A DNA stretch of 64,000 nt from Leptonema illini DSM 21528 (GTDB taxonomy: Bacteria > Spirochaetota > Leptospiria > Leptospirales > Leptonemataceae). Under the pieces are notes generated by a model. It searched no databases. It was not told the DNA's origin and was given only the letters and a program-made list of their open reading frames with translations. Where the stretch lies: positions 4,052,115 through 4,116,114 of the forward strand of contig NZ_JH597773.1 of NCBI RefSeq assembly GCF_000243335.1. The letters run 5' to 3'. Below are positions 33,535-42,315 of this stretch, one piece after another; position 1 is the first letter of the stretch; every line of letters begins with the position of its first letter. A program made the translations under genes and the position numbers.

Positions 33535-34848
33535 TCAGAGGGCGTATTCTTCACGCTTCGCATCGATCTCTGTCTTGAACTGCGTCCACAGCGCCTGCGG
33601 ATCGGAATGAAAACTTGAGAAAACGCCCATGCGAATGAGATCGACAAGCTCCGTAATCGTGAAGTTCAGATGCTTGTAATGGTTATAAAACTCCGTCGTC
33701 AGATCGACGTTAAAGATCTCGGGGTCGTCGGTATTCACCGTGCAGATCAGGCCGTCGTCATAGTAGCGACGTACCGGATGATCTTCAGCACGACGCACAT
33801 ACTTGCCGGTGAAGAGGTTTGACGTGAGGCAGATCTCGACGGGGATCTGCTTTTCTTTCAGATAAAGGAGCAGATCGGGATCTTGAATGGCCGATGTGCC
33901 ATGACCGACGCGCTCGGCCTTGAGAATACGAACCGTATCCCAGATCGACCAGGGGCCGTCGTCTTCGCCGGAGTGCGCCACCGTACGCAGTCCCTCGGCC
34001 CGCGCCTGGGCGAAGACGTCGCGATAATCGCGTGCCGGGCCCATAAGCTCGGCGCCGCCAAGGCCGATGCCGATATGACTGGGCGTCTTACAGGCAAGCA
34101 GGCGTTGCAGATTCTGGCTGGCGTTCTCGGGCCCGAAGGTGCGCGAAACGTCCACAAGATATCGAATATCGGGTCCGCCTGAAAGACGACAGTCGCGCGA
34201 AAGGCCGTCCAGCGTGCGTGCGATGTCTTCGAAGCGAAGGCCGTTCTGTATCAGCTTCGACGGAGCGTAGAAGACCTCGGCGTAACGGATGTTATTCGCC
34301 TCGCAGTAGTCGCGCAGGTTCTTAAAGATGAGAACAAAATCCTCGGGCTTGCGGATCGCATCGAGTATATAGAGAAAGAGCTTGATGAACTCCTGCAGAT
34401 TCTTGAAGTTATACAGCTGGTCGATCTCTTCGGCGTTATACTCTTTGCCGTGGCTGTCGAGGATGCCCATCAGCGTCTGACGCGAGATACACGCTTCCAT
34501 ATGCAGATGCAGCTCGGTCTTCGGAATCTCACGCAGGAACTTCATGATCTGCGCGTCTTTCTCGTCGGGCCGCTCGGGCATCTGCCGGTCGACCTGAATG
34601 CGCGATGCCGTCGCAAGGTCGACGGTAAGGATGCTCTCGACAAGATCGACGGGAGGCGATTCTACCTCGAGCTGCTCGAGCTCAAGCTTCTGATTCAGAA
34701 GATCATTGATAACGCGATCAAACGAGACCTGCAGATCGGCGGAATAGGGACGCCTGTCGGGCACCTTACGGCGAAGCAGATTGAGCTCGTCAACCTCGCG
34801 ATTCAGCGACTGAATGCGTCTGTATATCTCTTCGAATGTGATCTTCAA
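33535..34848 (-). CDS. adenosine deaminase-like enzyme with N-terminal extension
   Basis: The product is 437 residues. The deaminase part begins near residue 105: ELHLHMEA (H114, H116), GGAELMGPA, TVAHSGEDDG, AERVGHG and CTVNTDDPEIF, covering the zinc and catalytic residues. It should convert adenosine (or a related purine nucleoside) to inosine. The first 105 residues form an extra helical region (EEIYRRIQSLNREVDELNLLRR), probably a coiled coil. HLHMEA and HSGE differ from the usual HLDG and HAGE. It is co-oriented 51 nt after the SpoIIE phosphatase gene. Confidence 0.85.
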   Translation of the reverse strand: MKITFEEIYRRIQSLNREVDELNLLRRKVPDRRPYSADLQVSFDRVINDLLNQKLELEQLEVESPPVDLVESILTVDLATASRIQVDRQMPERPDEKDAQIMKFLREIPKTELHLHMEACISRQTLMGILDSHGKEYNAEEIDQLYNFKNLQEFIKLFLYILDAIRKPEDFVLIFKNLRDYCEANNIRYAEVFYAPSKLIQNGLRFEDIARTLDGLSRDCRLSGGPDIRYLVDVSRTFGPENASQNLQRLLACKTPSHIGIGLGGAELMGPARDYRDVFAQARAEGLRTVAHSGEDDGPWSIWDTVRILKAERVGHGTSAIQDPDLLLYLKEKQIPVEICLTSNLFTGKYVRRAEDHPVRRYYDDGLICTVNTDDPEIFNVDLTTEFYNHYKHLNFTITELVDLIRMGVFSSFHSDPQALWTQFKTEIDAKREEYAL

Positions 34849-34899
34849 TGCAATAACCGTACGATGTTCACTCTGACCGCAGATGAATCGAGTTCAATA

Positions 34900-37800
34900 T
34901 CAGTTTGAACGACCCGATTCTGCCGCCAGTCGAGCAATCTTCTCTTCGAGGGTTTTTCCCTGACTGTTATTCGGGTCAATCTGAAAAACCTGCTCTAAAA
35001 AGATCTTTGCCCGGCCTGCATGGCCCATACGGAAGTGCAGATCGGCCAGCTGTAGCAGATTCGGCACCCTCTGGCTGTTGATCTCGAAGACCTTCTCGGC
35101 CGACTCAAGCGAGCGATCCAGATTGCCCATGCGTTTATGCGCGATGGAAAGATAGAGCCAGAAGTCCTCAATATTCGGATCATGACTCAGATAGTTTTCG
35201 AGGATCTCGACGGCCTTCTCGTAATCCTTCTCACGGAAAGTCAGGACGGCGAGGATCTTATTCAGCGCCGGATCATCCTGGCGCATCTCGTAGGCCTTCT
35301 CAAGTTTCGCAAGCGCCTCGGGAGATTTACCGGCCCGAACCAGCCGGCGACCCTCTTCGAGCAGCTCGCTGTATTCCGATGAGACGCCGGCCGGCAACTC
35401 ACTGTGATCGAGATCGTACTCATCGTGATCGTCGATCAGCACGACGGGCTTAACGACGTCTTCGTCGTGGAAAGCGTCTTCGGTCTCTTTCCTCTGACTG
35501 CTCGGCATGAATTCGATTTTAAGAAGCGAAAGGTCGTCGGTAAGTTCACCCTTGCTTTTGATCAGTTCGGCGAGTTTATCGAGATCGCCCCTTGCCTGAT
35601 CGACCAGGCTGAGAACGAGGAACTCGTCTTCGTTGATGGTGCGCACCGGTTCGTCGGGCGTGAGATCGATATCGTCCCGTCCGTCAGAGCCGGCTATGAT
35701 GGCGTCGCCCGGTTCAAGGCGAAAGCGCTTCACCTCGAAAGGAATTTCGGATTCAAGACCGAGCTTGCGAAGCTGCAGATCCTCTTCGATGAAAGAGGCC
35801 TTTCCGTTGCGATAAAGGATCTGGAACGGATGCTCTGCGTTGAAGTAAAACATCTCGCCCGTTTCTTCGTCGATAACGTCGACGACGCATGAGATGACCA
35901 TGCTGCCGTTGAAGGCCTTGAATACGCCGTTAATCTCTTCGTAGACCTCGGTCAGCCATGCCTCAGGAGTCAGATCAAGGATGCGGTCATGGCTTGCAGA
36001 GCGCGCGAGAATGGAGTTCATCACGACGCCCATCACAAGCGCTCCACCGGCGCCCTGCATCGATTTGCCCATGGCGTCGCCGTTCATGGCCACAAGATAT
36101 CGCCGATAGCTTTCACGCGTACCGAGACGCAGGTTACCCGTAACGCAGATATCGCCGCCGAGGTCGGCGCTTTTATTCCGGAATTCAAACTGCTTTTTCT
36201 GTAGAACGAGGAAGTTCGAACGCACGCGCTCCGACTTGTTGGCGTTGAAGTTCAGCGGCTTCATCAGTAGCGACGTCAGGAAGTAGTCTCCATCCTGTTG
36301 AATCTTCAGCTTGCGAACCTCTTCAAGCGTCGAATTCAGTTCGGCCGTGCGCTCTTTCACTTTCTCTTCGAGGTTATTCGCATAATCGCGCAGCTGATCT
36401 CGCGCCTCGCGGATCGAGCTCACCATGCTGTTGAACGATGCGGCGAGAAATCCGATCTCATCCTGCACATGGATGGGAACACGGACGTCGAGATTGCCGC
36501 GGTTCACTTTCGTCACGCCTTCAAGCAGCTCCGTCAGCGGATTCACGAGAGAACCGCGAAAGAAGAGCGGGAAGACGATAAGAACCATGAAAAGAACGGC
36601 GGCCAGAATCGTTACCTGCTTGTAAGCCGTTCGGTGTATGAAAGCTCGATAGTCTCGATAAAAGAAGCCGCCTTCGTATACGGTCTGCGTCTCGGGGCTG
36701 TAAACGGTATAGGCGATCAGATGTTCGAAGCCGTTTCGGCTATGACGGTAGTGACGGCTGTACTGAGGCTTGAAAGGCGCCATATATTCGCCGAGGCGCA
36801 GCTTCAGCGCTTCTCCTTGAAGGGACGAGCGAGCCTTCAGCTCTGCGAGCATCGCATCGCGAAAAGGAGCGAAACTTGCGTTGCCGTCGTTTTCGAGGCG
36901 AGCGGTCACGTCGGCGCGGAAGTTCGCATCAGAGATGTAGCTGATACGATTCTTATTCACGAAGGTAAGCTGGTTGAGGCTGTCGATCTGGGCAAAGACT
37001 GCCTCGATCGTAGGGTTATCCTGAAACTCTTTGCTATCGATAAACCTTTCGAGAGACTGACGGTATCCTATGAACTCCGGGGGCGTCTTTTCCAGAAGCC
37101 TTTTTAAGCCGTCGGCGGCCTGCGAGGGATCCATCTTATGGATCTCTTCGTATAACGCCGTGTTGCGATACTCGATCTCGGCGTGCGAGAAGTCGATGCG
37201 TCGCTCTTCAGGCAGATTGAAATAATTCTCATGCGTGTATTTAAGTTCGCCGCGACCTTTTGTCGTGTCGTAGACGTAGAGATAGCCGAGCTCTGATTCG
37301 ATCGTTCCGCCTTCAACGGCGCGAATCAGATATTGAAGTCGAATCTGATCGTATTCTTTCTCGCGATCTTCCATTGAAACGTAGGCCATTCCCTGAAAGA
37401 GCAGCAGGAAGGTCACCATACAGATGCCGACGATCTTCGCCATAAACGTCGTGCGGTCCGTCGTAGTGTTCAAGAAGAGGATCGTTATCGAGAAAAAGGC
37501 GACGATAGAGAGAAGCACAAGGGCGTTCAGATAAAATCCGCGGTCGACGACGCCGTCGCGACTGAGCGTATTCAAAATGGCGGGTACGGCGGCGCCGGCA
37601 ACCAGGCTTGTCACAAGGCCGATGATCGTATAGCGATCCTTTTTCTCGGGAACGATCGTTGCCTTCCATCCTCCAACAATCGACGCAAGCAGAATATAGA
37701 CCATGATCAGATACGCCCCGTAGCGACTGATCGTTTCAGCGTCAAAGTCCCAGTAATGTCCGTTGAAGTGGAATTTGATCGGCACCGTTTGCGTCTTCCA

Positions 37801-38172
37801 GATGAAAGCGCTGATCATGCCGATTGCCAGCAGATACTGCACGATCAGGAATCCGCGGCGCAGCCTGGGATGCGTATTCTCGGGATAACGCAGAATCCAC
37901 TGCACAAGGTGGATCAGGGCCGGGAAGATGAAGCCCAGGGTCATGTAGCGGTGATACACGGCCAGAGGAGAATAGACGACCGCTGCGACGAAATAGCCGA
38001 GGAAGAAGAGCGCGAACCAGAAATACATCAGACCGAGGTCGATCGTCGGCCTGGACTTCTGTTTGATCGTCAGGGTGAATACGGCAAGGAATCCCGAGAA
38101 CACCGTTACAAGCAGAGTTCCGAAAGAGAAGAAGTTGAAATAAATATCGTAACGATTCAAAAGTTCAATCAT
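34900..38172 (-). CDS. SpoIIE-type phosphatase with 7-TM, HAMP and TPR domains
   Basis: The product is 1090 residues; ATG 38172 is preceded by GGGGAG. About seven membrane helices occupy residues 1-270. A periplasmic part of about 260 residues, another helix and HAMP (VNRGNLDVRVPIHVQDEIGFLAASFN) follow. A coiled coil leads to the PP2C/SpoIIE domain (SADLGGDICVTGN, MNGDAMGKSMQGAGGALVMG, AIIAGSDGRDDIDL). The last 160 residues are TPR repeats. It probably dephosphorylates an anti-sigma-factor antagonist in a partner-switching pathway. Such proteins are numerous in leptospires. Confidence 0.88.
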   Translation of the reverse strand: MIELLNRYDIYFNFFSFGTLLVTVFSGFLAVFTLTIKQKSRPTIDLGLMYFWFALFFLGYFVAAVVYSPLAVYHRYMTLGFIFPALIHLVQWILRYPENTHPRLRRGFLIVQYLLAIGMISAFIWKTQTVPIKFHFNGHYWDFDAETISRYGAYLIMVYILLASIVGGWKATIVPEKKDRYTIIGLVTSLVAGAAVPAILNTLSRDGVVDRGFYLNALVLLSIVAFFSITILFLNTTTDRTTFMAKIVGICMVTFLLLFQGMAYVSMEDREKEYDQIRLQYLIRAVEGGTIESELGYLYVYDTTKGRGELKYTHENYFNLPEERRIDFSHAEIEYRNTALYEEIHKMDPSQAADGLKRLLEKTPPEFIGYRQSLERFIDSKEFQDNPTIEAVFAQIDSLNQLTFVNKNRISYISDANFRADVTARLENDGNASFAPFRDAMLAELKARSSLQGEALKLRLGEYMAPFKPQYSRHYRHSRNGFEHLIAYTVYSPETQTVYEGGFFYRDYRAFIHRTAYKQVTILAAVLFMVLIVFPLFFRGSLVNPLTELLEGVTKVNRGNLDVRVPIHVQDEIGFLAASFNSMVSSIREARDQLRDYANNLEEKVKERTAELNSTLEEVRKLKIQQDGDYFLTSLLMKPLNFNANKSERVRSNFLVLQKKQFEFRNKSADLGGDICVTGNLRLGTRESYRRYLVAMNGDAMGKSMQGAGGALVMGVVMNSILARSASHDRILDLTPEAWLTEVYEEINGVFKAFNGSMVISCVVDVIDEETGEMFYFNAEHPFQILYRNGKASFIEEDLQLRKLGLESEIPFEVKRFRLEPGDAIIAGSDGRDDIDLTPDEPVRTINEDEFLVLSLVDQARGDLDKLAELIKSKGELTDDLSLLKIEFMPSSQRKETEDAFHDEDVVKPVVLIDDHDEYDLDHSELPAGVSSEYSELLEEGRRLVRAGKSPEALAKLEKAYEMRQDDPALNKILAVLTFREKDYEKAVEILENYLSHDPNIEDFWLYLSIAHKRMGNLDRSLESAEKVFEINSQRVPNLLQLADLHFRMGHAGRAKIFLEQVFQIDPNNSQGKTLEEKIARLAAESGRSN

Positions 38173-38593
38173 GATTACTCCCCTCAAATGACCGACCGCT
38201 CAGAGCTTTGCTCGCCTGTTCTGGCGCGCTCATCCCCGGCTTATGAGGACACTCTATCAGTATCGTCTCGCAGAACACCGAGCCATTTTCTTTTTTGAAT
38301 GGTGCACCCGAAAAACCTTTACGATTTCTATGTTGCACCGTAGCTGCATTAACCTGACACCCATCCTGATTCACAATCAAGTCAGGCTGCCGCACTGAAA
38401 TGAGGCTCATTCATTTCTCTGATACTGTGGGTTTTTGCCTTAGAATTGCAATCCATTTTCAGAAAAGGGCCCGTTCCAGAACCGGTTCTTCAAGGTCGCG
38501 CCTCTGAGGCCTCGAAATAAAAACGGCCCCTTGCGGAGCCGTAAAGAGACGTGATACGTCGTAGGAGATTTTCGACAGATGTTTACTGTTTGA
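38173..38593. other. intergenic gap between lpxC and the SpoIIE gene
   Basis: About 420 nt with no convincing gene. The short frames here lack recognisable content or ribosome binding sites. It holds the leader of the SpoIIE gene, a perfect 12-bp palindrome AGAACCGGTTCT (38478-38489), and the lpxC terminator. The palindrome could be a regulator site, but no link is shown. Confidence 0.5.
38515..38542 (-). terminator. terminator of lpxC
   Basis: Read leftward, ACGGC-TCC and GG-GCCGT form a stem with a GCAA loop, followed by a T-rich tail (A-rich on the plus strand at 38515-38523). It lies 52 nt after the lpxC stop. Confidence 0.7.
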
Positions 38594-39541
38594 TCAGTTG
38601 CGGCGGCCTGCGAGCTCATCACCGGAAAGGTTGGCGATGATGTTACGGCCAAGCGCCACATCAAGGGCATGTCCGGCACGGAAGGCGATGATATGAGCCA
38701 TAAGCGGACGACCGAGCAGGTAGAGGTCACCGATCAGATCGAGCACCTTATGGCGCAGACATTCATCGGGATAACGCAGATCGTCGTTCAGGTAACCGGT
38801 ATCCGTGAGCACCACGGCGTTTTCCAGAGAGGCGCCCATGCCCAGACCACGCTTACGAAGCTCTTCAACATCTTTCAGGAATCCGAAGGTGCGGGCTTCG
38901 AGGATTTCCTGCTCCATGATTTCGCTGTTCAGCAGGCCGTGGTAGGTCTTGCCTTTCAGTTCGGGATGCGGGAAGTCGATGGTATAGGTGACACGGAAGT
39001 CGTCGGCGGGGATGGCAACGAGGTATTTGTCGTCTTTAACGACCCAGACCGGTGCGCTGAGGCGGATGGGCTCGACGGCAACATCAGATTCCTGCACGCC
39101 GGCAGCCATGATGCCACGATAGAGCTCGCCGGCAGCGCCGTCGAGGATGGGAATCTCTGTTCCGTCAAGTTCAAGGATGGCGTCGGTGATACCGGCTACG
39201 GCCATGGCGCAGAGAACATGCTCTACGGTATGAACCTTCCAGGAGCCGTTTGAGAGGGTGACGGCCTGTGCCGTTTCTGTTACACTGAGTGGTGAGATGG
39301 GGATGATGCCGAGAGAAGGAGAGGTGCTCTGTAAGATGAGGCCTGTGCCGGGAGCTGCGGGATGAATGCGAAGCGTCGTTGCGCCTGCCGTATGGATGCC
39401 CGTTCCCGTAAAGCTAACCGTTTCGGCCACCGTGCAGCGATTCTGACGACCGATACGGTTCGCAGGCAGTTCAAGTGCCGGCGCCATCAGCGCAGATGAA
39501 GTGGTTGAAACGGACTCATTGCTCAGCGTTTGCATATTCAT
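38594..39541 (-). CDS. lpxC: UDP-3-O-acyl-N-acetylglucosamine deacetylase
   Basis: The zinc enzyme catalyses the committed step of lipid A synthesis. HTVEHVLCAM (H104, H108), CLRHKVLDLIGDL and AGHALDVAL supply the metal ligands and catalytic residues; ILDGAAG and FDFPHPEL-type TIDFPHPELKGKTYH are also conserved. The chain of 315 residues has about 33 extra N-terminal residues before RCTVAETVSFTGTGIHT, so a later start at ATG 39487 is possible. A consensus-like sigma-54 promoter sits directly before the gene and a terminator follows. Confidence 0.94.
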   Translation of the reverse strand: MNMQTLSNESVSTTSSALMAPALELPANRIGRQNRCTVAETVSFTGTGIHTAGATTLRIHPAAPGTGLILQSTSPSLGIIPISPLSVTETAQAVTLSNGSWKVHTVEHVLCAMAVAGITDAILELDGTEIPILDGAAGELYRGIMAAGVQESDVAVEPIRLSAPVWVVKDDKYLVAIPADDFRVTYTIDFPHPELKGKTYHGLLNSEIMEQEILEARTFGFLKDVEELRKRGLGMGASLENAVVLTDTGYLNDDLRYPDECLRHKVLDLIGDLYLLGRPLMAHIIAFRAGHALDVALGRNIIANLSGDELAGRRN

Positions 39542-39559
39542 GGTTCCTGCGAACTATAG

Positions 39560-39575
39560 TGCAAACCCCGTGCCA
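39560..39575 (-). promoter_or_regulatory. consensus sigma-54 (-24/-12) promoter of lpxC
   Basis: Read toward lpxC, TGGCACG (39575-39569), GGGT, TTGCA (39564-39560) match the sigma-54 consensus TGGCACG-N4-TTGCA, with GG and GC exactly ten bases apart. The predicted start near 39549 leaves about 8 nt before ATG 39541, including AGGAA. Confidence 0.65.
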
Positions 39576-39611
39576 GCCCTCGTTAAATGACATAATTCTG
39601 GCGTTCAACAG

Positions 39612-39638
39612 AAAAAGGCCCTGTACAGGGCCTTTTTT
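39612..39638. terminator. bidirectional rho-independent terminator
   Basis: GGCCCTG (39617-39623) and CAGGGCC (39626-39632) form a perfect stem flanked by AAAAA and TTTTTT, so it can act on both strands. It terminates the gene at 39730-40491 and insulates lpxC. Confidence 0.88.
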
Positions 39639-39729
39639 GACGTTTTCATGACTTCTGGCCCAAACAGGCTGCCGGGCCGGTGTGTGAAAAATACCACAGT
39701 TGTCGCTGTACGGCGACGCAGGGCAATTT

Positions 39730-40491
39730 TCAGCGGCGGCGAGCCACCCAGGTGCCCGAGCTATGCGATCCGGAGTAGTTGCCCTTGATTTCTCTCTGCA
39801 TGGGGTTCAGCGTACCCGTGTAATCCTGATGAAAGTCATGCGGTGAGCCGATACGCCGACATTCCGTGCCTGTACAGGCACGCCGGAAGTCGATCCGGTT
39901 TCCAATGACACGCACACCGGTCAGGTATTCCGGCTGCTTTGTGCCCCAGTTCGTGAAACGCACAATGGCTCCGATCGATCCGCTCTGCGAGAGGAAGATC
40001 GAAAGCTCGCCTTTATGCCCGCCAGCCTCGATATCGTACTGGCCGGGGAAGTAGCCGAGGGCGGCCGCCGTGCTCATCACGTCAAAGGAGGCGTTTCGAA
40101 GCTCTGCCTCGTCACGAAAGAAGATAATGCGTGAGATGTTCTCAAAATCATAGCGCTCGGATTCTGCCTCTTTCTGAAAGAAGGCACCTGCTCGATCGAG
40201 GGAGTTGAGGATGCCCGTCCATTGCTGGCCGTCTTTTGTAATAAGAAGGGCCGGTCGGTTTACCTCGCAGGCATTTCCTGTACTGAGGCGTCCGGCAAGG
40301 CCGCCCAGACCACCGGCGACGACGGCAGAGAGTAACATCGCCGTCCACAGCCCCTTTGGTCCCTGAAGGCCTGTCTTCTCAAGCAGAGCGCTCTGTTCGC
40401 CTTCGATCTCTGAGAGCGATGACTCTGATTCGGTCGGATGCTCGGGTTTTTCTTCTTTGCCAAAGAGTTGCAGCAGACGGTTGATAATCAT
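39730..40491 (-). CDS. single-pass membrane protein of unknown function
   Basis: The product is 253 residues. An acidic cytoplasmic head (EEKPEHPTESESSLSEIEGE) precedes one membrane helix (TAMLLSAVVAGGLGGLAG). The extracytoplasmic part of about 180 residues is beta-rich. It contains a paired cysteine segment (RRACTGTECRRIG) and ends in short Ser/Gly strands (NYSGSHSSGTWVARRR) that resemble the last strands of a small barrel or lipocalin-like fold. No family is recognised. Confidence 0.65.
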   Translation of the reverse strand: MIINRLLQLFGKEEKPEHPTESESSLSEIEGEQSALLEKTGLQGPKGLWTAMLLSAVVAGGLGGLAGRLSTGNACEVNRPALLITKDGQQWTGILNSLDRAGAFFQKEAESERYDFENISRIIFFRDEAELRNASFDVMSTAAALGYFPGQYDIEAGGHKGELSIFLSQSGSIGAIVRFTNWGTKQPEYLTGVRVIGNRIDFRRACTGTECRRIGSPHDFHQDYTGTLNPMQREIKGNYSGSHSSGTWVARRR

Positions 40492-40571
40492 ACCCTTTAA
40501 CGATCGGCCAGAATGCTCCGGGCCTCAAGGCATGAGAATCCCTTTCGGGGAAAAGGCAGCAGCTCTGTCTT

Positions 40572-41150
40572 TTAGAGAAGCTCGTGTACCCGATTGCGTA
40601 GATGCGGCACAAGCATCCGCTCAAAGAACGGGTTCTTCTTTAACCAGAGCTGGTTGCGCGGAGACGGATGCACAAGCGGCAGATACAGGGGCCCATAATC
40701 GGCAAAGGCCTGTACCGTTTCGGTCAGATTCGCCCGGCGTCTCTTACCCAGATAGTAGGCGTGTGCATACTGGCCGATGAGCAAAATGAGACGCAGCTCT
40801 TTCAAATGTGCAAGCAGCGGTTCATGCCACTGTGGAGCACATTCTCTGCGTGGAGGCAGATCTCCCGATCTGCCTTTTCCAGGATAACAGAATCCCATGG
40901 GAATGATGGCGATGCGGCTCTCATCGTAGAAGGTGTTGGAATCGACTCCCATCCAGGCGCGCAGGCGTTCTCCGCTTGCATCGTCCCAGGGGATGCCTGA
41001 GGCATGTACCTTTGTTCCGGGCGCCTGTCCGACGATGAGGATGCGCGCCGATTCCTTTGCACGCAAAACAGGTCTGGGCTCATAGGGCAGATGCTCTTTG
41101 CACAGGGTGCAGCTGCGTACCTCTCGTAACAGGTTGTCCAGGCTCATCAT
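40572..41150 (-). CDS. uracil-DNA glycosylase-like superfamily protein
   Basis: The product is 192 residues from ATG 41150. GQAPGTKVHASGIPWDDASG holds the glycosylase active-site loop, IPMGFCYPG is the following strand, and HPSPRNQLWL is the C-terminal motif. CTLC near residue 14 resembles half of a metal site but the remaining cysteines of family-4 UDGs are absent. It probably excises uracil or a related damaged base. It is distinct from the family-4 enzyme at 8830-9573. Confidence 0.8.
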   Translation of the reverse strand: MMSLDNLLREVRSCTLCKEHLPYEPRPVLRAKESARILIVGQAPGTKVHASGIPWDDASGERLRAWMGVDSNTFYDESRIAIIPMGFCYPGKGRSGDLPPRRECAPQWHEPLLAHLKELRLILLIGQYAHAYYLGKRRRANLTETVQAFADYGPLYLPLVHPSPRNQLWLKKNPFFERMLVPHLRNRVHELL

Positions 41151-41250
41151 CGAACACTTTAAGCGCAAAGCATCGGGCAGGCAAAGTCAATCGGAATCGC
41201 GAGACATCTGAAATAAGGGTTGCGTTGTCAGAACCACCAGCAAGGCTCAG

Positions 41251-41278
41251 ACAAAATTGACACGGGAGTCAATTTTGT
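41251..41278. promoter_or_regulatory. perfect 11-bp inverted repeat upstream of the SDR gene
   Basis: ACAAAATTGAC (41251-41261) and GTCAATTTTGT (41268-41278) are perfect complements with a 6-base centre. It lies 80 nt before GTG 41359 and about 100 nt from the divergent glycosylase-like gene. The form suits a dimeric repressor site, for example of TetR type. No U-tract follows, so a terminator is unlikely. Confidence 0.55.
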
Positions 41279-41358
41279 GCCTGCAACGCCTGTGGAAACG
41301 GCACACTGTGTTCAGGTGGCCATAGCGTCGGTAGCAAATTGAGGACCTGGAGGACATC

Positions 41359-42219
41359 GTGTTTCGTGCAGATCAGGTATATAGAAAGAACCTATTCGAA
41401 GGGCAGGCTGTCCTGCTAACAGGGGGTGGAAGCGGCATCGGGCGACGGCTGGCGCACGGCTTTGCCTCGCTGGGCGGCTCGCTGGCTCTGCTCGGGCGAC
41501 GCCGTGAGAAGCTTGAAGAGACGGCCGCCGAACTAAAGGCCGAGGGATACTCGCTGGATGTGCTCTGTCTGGAGTGCGATATCGCCGATCCGGCGCAGGT
41601 GAAGAAGGCTGTGGCGGCGGCCTTTCAATGGAAAGAAATCGATTTACTGATTAATAACGCCGGCGCCAACAGCCTGCGCCCCGCCGAGGCCTTAACTCCA
41701 GTGCGCTGGCAGGCCATCATCGATACGGTGCTGAACGGCACGTTTTACATGTCACGGGAATGCGCCCTGCACTGGATCCGGCGCAAGCGAGCCGGGCATA
41801 TCATCAATATCGCCTCGACGACGGCATGGACCGGCTCGCCTTTTATGGCGCCGTCGGGGGCGGCGAAGGCCGGCATCGTCAATCTCGGCCGCACGCTCGG
41901 ATCGGAATGGGCGAAGTATAAGATCCGCATCAACGACGTAAGCCCGGGCCCGGTTTTCACGAAGGGCAGCTTCGATCGCCTGTGGCTGAACGAAAAGATC
42001 GTCGAAGAGGTCCAGCGCCGCGTTCCGCTCGGACGCTTTCCCGAGCCCGACGACATCGTCGGCCCGGTGATCTTTCTTGCCTCGCCGGCAGCGGCGATGA
42101 TGACCGGCGCCACGATCGCCGTCGACGGAGGTGAGTCCTTGCGACCCGATCTGAGCGCCCTTGTCGATTCGTTTCGTCCGCGCAAGGGGACGGCAGGGGA
42201 CGAGGCGCCCGAGGTTTGA
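41359..42219 (+). CDS. 2,4-dienoyl-CoA reductase-like short-chain dehydrogenase
   Basis: The product is 286 residues from GTG 41359 with GGAGG upstream. TGGGSGIGRR (about 21-30) binds NADP(H) and LLINNAGAN is conserved. The classical catalytic Tyr of YxxxK is replaced: the helix reads FMAPSGAAKAG. The same replacement, with PSxxAKAG and PGPxxTKGxFxRL, marks the 2,4-dienoyl-CoA reductase branch, and VSPGPVFTKGSFDRL is present here. A role in degrading unsaturated fatty acids, with the thiolase and acyl-CoA dehydrogenase of this window, is likely. Confidence 0.82.
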   Translation: MFRADQVYRKNLFEGQAVLLTGGGSGIGRRLAHGFASLGGSLALLGRRREKLEETAAELKAEGYSLDVLCLECDIADPAQVKKAVAAAFQWKEIDLLINNAGANSLRPAEALTPVRWQAIIDTVLNGTFYMSRECALHWIRRKRAGHIINIASTTAWTGSPFMAPSGAAKAGIVNLGRTLGSEWAKYKIRINDVSPGPVFTKGSFDRLWLNEKIVEEVQRRVPLGRFPEPDDIVGPVIFLASPAAAMMTGATIAVDGGESLRPDLSALVDSFRPRKGTAGDEAPEV

Positions 42220-42315
42220 TCGTCGGGCACTGGCCGAAAAGCCGAGGGGAAAGGAACCTGTTTCGAGTCGATTTTTTTGTATAGAGTTTTCTGATCAGCG
42301 TTGTCTTATTGATAT

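Noticed and set aside
36298-37107. Open frame on the plus strand inside the SpoIIE gene
   Set aside because: Antisense to conserved HAMP and periplasmic coding sequence; no start signal.
38301-38339. GGTGCA/TGCACC inverted repeat as a riboswitch or operator
   Set aside because: Only six base pairs with a 27-nt loop, which is expected by chance at this base composition.
38165-38410. 81-codon frame upstream of the SpoIIE gene
   Set aside because: It overlaps the SpoIIE start region and shows no ribosome binding site, signal or recognisable motif.
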